Shown: positions 59,574-64,000 of the stretch, piece after piece
Layout of the letters: each line of letters begins with the position of its first letter
Position numbering within the stretch: the stretch's first letter is position 1
Source: Oxytricha trifallax
Lineage: Eukaryota > Ciliophora > Spirotrichea > Sporadotrichida > Oxytrichidae
NCBI GenBank assembly: GCA_000711775.1
Contig: ARYC01018370.1
Location: forward strand, 1-64,000
Reading direction: 5' to 3'
DNA: 64,000 nt
Position numbers and translations under genes: made by a program
The notes under the pieces: model-generated
What the model was told of the DNA's origin: nothing
The model's database searches: none
The model's input: only the letters and a program-made list of their open reading frames with translations

Positions 59574-62060
59574 TAAAAATACCATGCTCTGAGCTTCTAT
59601 GTAGTGCTCTCATGTAACCTTAGTGCCTGTAAGACTCAAATCAATCCAACTAAATTGCCTAATGACTAAGCTTATGAAGATATGAAAGAAGAATTGGGTA
59701 AAGATGACTCTATAAGGAAGGCATTAAGGAATATTCTCGAGCTTCTAATAAATTTTAATTTATATTTATATAGGTTAACTAGTCAACTTGAAAGTTATTA
59801 AGAGCCCATTAATTTAAGGAATATGTATCTTTAAGTTTCCAACTCATCCATGATAGTGTAGGTATATTGCGTCAGTGCTCAAGGAGATTCAACAAAATTA
59901 GAGATGTCTTTTAAAGTCTATTCAGCATAATTCATTTCGAATAATTTTGAAATTTATTAACATTATAATATATAAACTAAATTATATAATATTAAAACTA
60001 AATTAATTTCATTTAGAACCAGCATTAATGGTTGGAAAAACCTTAAAAACATTGGATATTATTAAATAATTTATTATAATTCAAGTATGTTATTAATTTT
60101 CTATTCATTTGATACTAAAATCTTTTTATGCTTTTCAATTTATTTGAATTTTAATGTTGGGGTTTGCTCAATCTTAATATTAATATTATAGAAACTCATT
60201 TTAGTTATAATATTAAACAATTAAATTTATGGAGGTTAACTTTCTGGGAACTTAGTTAATATTGTAAGTGTTCGAAAGAGAATAAAATATCATCTGCACT
60301 CTCTATCGCTTTAATGAAGTGAGATAACTTGAGTTTTATCTTGGCATAATGTTAACTAAACAAATTTCCCAAAATTAAATTCAAATTATCTCACTTTATA
60401 AAAGCGATAGAGAGTGCAGCCAAAAATTTAAAGTGCAGATGATATTTGATTCTCTTTCGAACAAGTACAATATTGACTAAGTTCCCAAAAAGTTAACTTT
60501 CATGAATTTAATTGTTAAATTTTTTAATTCAAATGTATTTCTGTAATATAATAACTTTCAAATAAACATTTCTAACCTGAATTAGCAATAAAAATTGTTC
60601 CCATTTCTTAGAGATTACAAAGAGCAATACTGCCACTTCAATTTGGAATTAGCTCCTTGACCTGTACCCTTAATGAGTTAGTTTTCTCTTGTCATTATTT
60701 CGATTTCGTTATAAGAATTTCTTTATATTATAAGAATTCCATTTTATTCAAGATACTTTTTTCAAATTCATTTAAAGAATCTGACAAGTTTAATGAAATT
60801 TTCCATTATCAGTGGCAGCAAACGTGACAATTTTCAAGCAACCCTAATGGATCTAATTAATAATACAATCAGTCTTTTTCAAATGAACTAATTTATTCAT
60901 TTTAAATCATTGCCAATTAATTATAATAAATATATCTTTTGAGACTGGCTCCTAAGCGCTCTAATTGAGTAGAATCTGCCTAATTTTTATAAAATTCATG
61001 ATAATTCAAATAGATTTACCTTAATTTTTTTTTAAATTTAAAAGTTTTATTCAATTTTTAGGCTTTGAATTGTAGTCTGAAATTTCTGAATCCCTAAAAA
61101 AAGTTCGTATCGAAACTATTATTTGGGCTTGTTTCTTGCACAAAATTGGAAGATCCAGTTTCCAAGCATCAATAATTTTATTTATTACTTAATTACGCTT
61201 TTCTATGCAAGATGAATATACTAAAATTACTCAATCTTGCTAAAAAGTTTATTATTATTATAGATTATTAGACCTTAAAAGATGAAATTATAGAAATACA
61301 ATTCTTGGACATCACCTTGATGCCTAATCTTTCGTAAAGGATTAAGGATAATGTATAGTTCTTAAATCCTTTTTGCACTAAAAAGATTTAAATGATGATC
61401 AATATACACTGGCCTTTCAAAACTTTAACACTCTTTATCAATTCAACTGTAAAGAAAGAGATAAGTTAAGACCTGAATTTGAAAGCATTGCAGAGCAACG
61501 ATAGTTGAATGTTAAGATACGACTTGAGTCTATTTAGGAATTTACTAACTTCTAGAATCAGATTGTAAATTTCATTGAACCTCATTTAATGCTATCTAAA
61601 TTTGTAAATTTTAAGGACAAGAATTCAATTAGAATTGTATAAAGTACCTCCTTTGATCTTGTCTTGATATTATAATGTTAATTGGAGATCTCAATCTTCC
61701 CAGTTCCTTCATTACCTTCTTATATTAGGCATCTTCCATAAAAATGAGTAAGACTTGTTGTTGAGAATCTTATTGTAATCCTTCTTTTAGCTATTACACA
61801 AATAATTTATTAAAATTAGATTAATGATCTTTCAAGAATAACTGAAACTTTGTATAAAGATGGCAAGTATTTGAATAATCTAAGTAATACGCAGGTCGTT
61901 GAGATAGATATGAAGTACCTAAAAATCGAGTTACTCAATTTGGAACAAAAATAATGGATGTTATTAAGCGTCTCGTGATTGTCTAGCTACATTAGCTTTT
62001 CTCAATTTTTATGCTAATATTATGATTAATTTAATCATTCATTAATTACTCTTACAAATT
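59574..62060 (+). CDS. candidate plus-strand gene or relic interrupted by A4
   Basis: A frame opens after TGA 59,571-59,573 and reads YEDMKEELGKDDSIRKALRN and VSAQGDSTKLEMSFKVYS, continuing to the border of palindrome A4 at 60,186. Right of A4 the same register continues (RLQRAILPLQFGISSLTCTL, SFKESDKFNEIFHYQWQQ) to TGA at 60,825-60,827, because A4 plus one TA is 363 bp. Further blocks are IIEIQFLDITLMPNLSQRI (about 61,290), MLIGDLNLPSSFITFLYQ (about 61,680) and, in another frame, RITETLYKDGKYLNNLSN with VVEIDMKYLKIELLNLEQK (about 61,830-61,950). No domain is recognised. Stops between later blocks mean introns or decay. Confidence 0.4.
60186..60546. mobile_element. palindromic TA-flanked element, family A copy 4 (361 bp)
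   Basis: The most diverged A copy. Ends TTATAGAAACTCATTTTAG and AATGTATTTCTGTAA, with TA at 60,184-60,185 and 60,547-60,548. The inner arms keep CTCTATCGCTTT and GAGATAACTTGAG blocks. It is shorter than the other copies by about 55 bp, spread over both arms. Confidence 0.85.
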
Positions 62061-62083
62061 ACTATTTACATATTATAATAATA

Positions 62084-62541
62084 TTAATATAGTATATTCA
62101 AAATGGGGAAATTGTAATTTTTAAATATAAATTTAAATTTAACTAATTAAAACAGCCACTAATTTGCCTGAGGTTTCAATAGAATTTGATTTAGTAAGTA
62201 TACAAAAATGTCTGTAAGAAATGGCCGTTACTATGCATCAACTTCAATAAAAAGTTGGAAAGTTCGAATCCTGCTTTGGAATTTCTTTTATTTTTGTTTT
62301 AAAATAAGTTCAAAATAATATTGGAACTCAAAAATAAAAGAAATTCCAAAGCAGGATTCGAACTTTCCAACTTTTTATTGAAGTTGGTGCATAGTAACGG
62401 CCATTTCTTACAGACATTTTTGTATACTTACTAAATCAAATTCTATTGAAACCTCAGGCAAATTAGTGGCTGTTTTAATTAGTTAAATTTAAATTTATAT
62501 TTAAAAATTACAATTTCCCCATTTTGAATATACTATATTAA
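62084..62541. mobile_element. palindromic TA-flanked element, family G (458 bp), with a tRNA-like B box in each arm
   Basis: Arms begin TTAATATAGTATATTCAAAA, with TA at 62,082-62,083 and 62,542-62,543, and are almost identical over about 205 bp each. Each arm contains AGTTCGAATCC (62,261-62,271 on the plus strand; its mirror near 62,354-62,364), a 10/11 match to the pol III B box GGTTCGANNCC. TGGCCGTTACT lies about 40 nt upstream, near A-box spacing. A CAACTT/AAGTTG stem with a 7-nt loop sits between. No canonical tRNA folds: the T stem is broken and position 33 is not T. It looks like a tRNA-derived palindrome. Confidence 0.88.
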
Positions 62542-62544
62542 TAT

Positions 62545-63119
62545 GTATACTATTTATCTCTAAAAATATCTATAACATTATTAAAATTTAAGTTAACAAT
62601 CAATAATGATTATACAAACAATTGACACTATTGGTAAATATGAGGTCATTAGTATAGGTATATATATATATGGTAAAAAATATTTTATATTGTCCAAATA
62701 GCATCTAAAAGTAAATAAAATAAAATTAAATGACTTGAATATTATGTTAGTAGAGTCATCAAGTCACTTCTGGAAAAGAGTGATTCATCAATAAATTAAT
62801 TAATTTTCTAAATATTATAATCTTACTAAAAATAAACAGACTTTTATATAAAATTAAAAACATAAATTTCATTAAAATTAAATAAATTTAAAGTTAGTCT
62901 AATTAAATTATCAATTGTGCAATAACATATTGGAAATTAAGATTTATCATTTACCTAATTAGATTCAATTCCTTGTCTCATTTTATTCTTACACGTATTA
63001 ATGTGTGTACCCTAGAACCAACTTACTTGCTTTCATTCATGCACTTAGACCAATAAAATTCTTTGATTGAGCAACTTTATTGACCAAATTTTCCCCATTT
63101 ATAAATTATTAATCATTTA
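62545..63119. other. AT-rich spacer
   Basis: A/T runs with a (TA)6 tract near 62,660. No gene is supported. Confidence 0.45.
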
Positions 63120-63480
63120 CAGCATGCTTAAACCACCCTAGTTGGTGCTCTTTTGTCAGAGAGAGAGCAGCCATCTGTAACGAATTATGCAGGCTATTTT
63201 CTCGCACATCAATCTGAAAATTTGGAGTGTAAAGAATGATAAATCTCAGTAAAGCATCTTTATACAACAACCCAACCATTTATTAGCTTTCTATGAAATG
63301 AAAATAGATAATATTGATAATTTATAAATAAAATAACATGTTAATAAATTGTAGCAAGTACCTTGTCTCTTCACATTCAAATTACAGAGTAGACTTGATT
63401 CACTCATGATAAGTTACTAATCTTGAATGAAATTTCTAGTTCCTGGTTGAGAACGAATTCAATCCCAAGGTTAGTCTTAA
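63120..63480 (+). CDS. probable internal exon(s) of an unrecognised gene
   Basis: After a CATTTACAG acceptor-like site at about 63,113-63,121, the plus strand reads TTLVGALLSEREQPSVTNYA and GYFLAHQSENLE up to GTAAAG at about 63,230. G+C is well above the flanks. A second short block, FLVENEFNPK, lies between TTTCTAG and GTTAGT at 63,440-63,470. The gene may extend left or right through AT-rich introns. No family is recognised. Confidence 0.35.
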
Positions 63481-63790
63481 ATTCTTTTATTTAATCGTAC
63501 TTTTTAACAGTCTAAATGATTTCCTTTTTGCGAAAAATATAAATTCATTAAAAATAAAACTGAAAAATAATCTAGTAATTATAATGAAAGTATTAATAAT
63601 TATTATTACGAATTCTTTTTACATTGTTTGATGAGTTATTTATAATTAATTGAAGTAGAAACCATGACAGTAATTGCAGTTTTTTAAGTAACTTTTGCAA
63701 AATCAGCATTACATGGGTTGTTAGTTGGTTGATATAAGCATTTAATACGTTTTTATCATTGAGATTATTATATAAAAATTAAAATAATTA

Positions 63791-64000
63791 TGATTTATTA
63801 TACTAAAACTTTAATTAATTAATTATTTTAATCACATTAATACGAAAACTTATTATGTAAATCAAAAATGCAAATCTCTCTGATTATTTCAATTATTCCT
63901 ATTCATCATCCTCTTCTTCTTCTTTTCTTCATCTTCATCGTCATATTCAACTTCTATGTCTGCTCTCTTTGTCACTCTGCGAAGCACCAGTCCAGCTGCA
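63791..64000 (-). mobile_element. family H element, copy 3, cut by the window edge
   Basis: Left end TGATTTATTATAC after TTA at 63,788-63,790 matches the H terminal repeat. On the minus strand the acidic run (VEYDDEDEEKKKK) and the GGTGCTTCGCAGAGTGAC block correspond to GGTGCTTCGCAGGGACAC in H2. The intron-like part and the other end lie beyond the window. Confidence 0.7.

Noticed and set aside
62224-62300. A functional tRNA gene in palindrome G
   Set aside because: B box, A-box spacing and one stem are present, but the T stem is broken, the anticodon loop lacks T33 and the possible acceptor stem (AAGAAAT/ATTTCTT) is offset by several bases. Kept only as tRNA-like.
1-64000. Macronuclear chromosome-breakage sequence or A5G5-type deletion boundary
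   Set aside because: No match to the 15-bp Tetrahymena breakage sequence as I know it was found on either strand, and the G5 runs present (for example 1,600, 23,121, 48,593, 50,823) lack the flanking A5.
1-64000. CRISPR arrays, bacterial operons, ribosome-binding sites, rho-independent terminators
   Set aside because: Nothing of the kind is visible, and the genetic code, introns and elements are those of a ciliate.

Overview
The window looks like germline (micronuclear) DNA of a ciliate, most likely Tetrahymena or a close relative. It is roughly 75-80% A+T. Its convincing reading frames stay open only if TAA and TAG are read as glutamine and TGA is the sole stop. It carries two non-LTR retrotransposons of the kind known from the Tetrahymena micronucleus (REP-like). 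I see no rRNA, no intact tRNA gene, no bacterial operon and no macronuclear chromosome-breakage sequence. All protein statements below use the ciliate code.

The clearest signal is a set of eleven near-perfect palindromic DNA elements in six families (A x4, B x2, C, D/E, F, G), from 262 to 1,005 bp. Each is flanked by TA, with one degenerate left flank. Lengths repeat well within families: A is 416, 416 (after removing a nested insertion), 417 and 361 bp; B is 262 and 262 bp. Several sit inside coding or formerly coding DNA. Element F splits an otherwise clean 429-codon frame at 48,480. Elements D, A3, E and A2 lie in one long decayed minus-strand coding tract (about 37.1-45.8 kb). A4 lies in a plus-strand coding-like tract (59.6-62.1 kb).

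A separate family (H, about 370 bp, flanked by TTA) has a GC-richer core with an apparent 40-nt GT-AG intron and an acidic run. Two full copies are seen, one nested in A2 and one in a duplicated segment whose second copy gives the empty site. A third copy runs off the right edge.

Layout: 0-7 kb AT-rich DNA with one small minus-strand ORF and elements A1 and B1; 7-14 kb a duplicated segment, H1, C and B2; 14.6-17.9 kb REP copy 1 (minus); 18-24 kb AT-rich with a hairpin cluster; 24.3-29.3 kb coding-like tracts on both strands; 31.3-36.6 kb REP copy 2 (plus) with a 1.4 kb insertion; 37-46 kb the long decayed minus tract with four palindromes; 46.8-50.9 kb two plus-strand ORFs and element F; 51-55 kb coding-like DNA of uncertain strand and a GC-rich island; 55.6-62 kb plus-strand coding-like tracts; 62-64 kb palindrome G with a tRNA-like B box, a probable exon, and H3.

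Limits: in DNA this poor in G, TGA is rare by chance, so long frames alone prove little. Calls for unrecognised ORFs are therefore kept at low confidence unless base composition, conserved frames between copies, motifs or splice sites support them.
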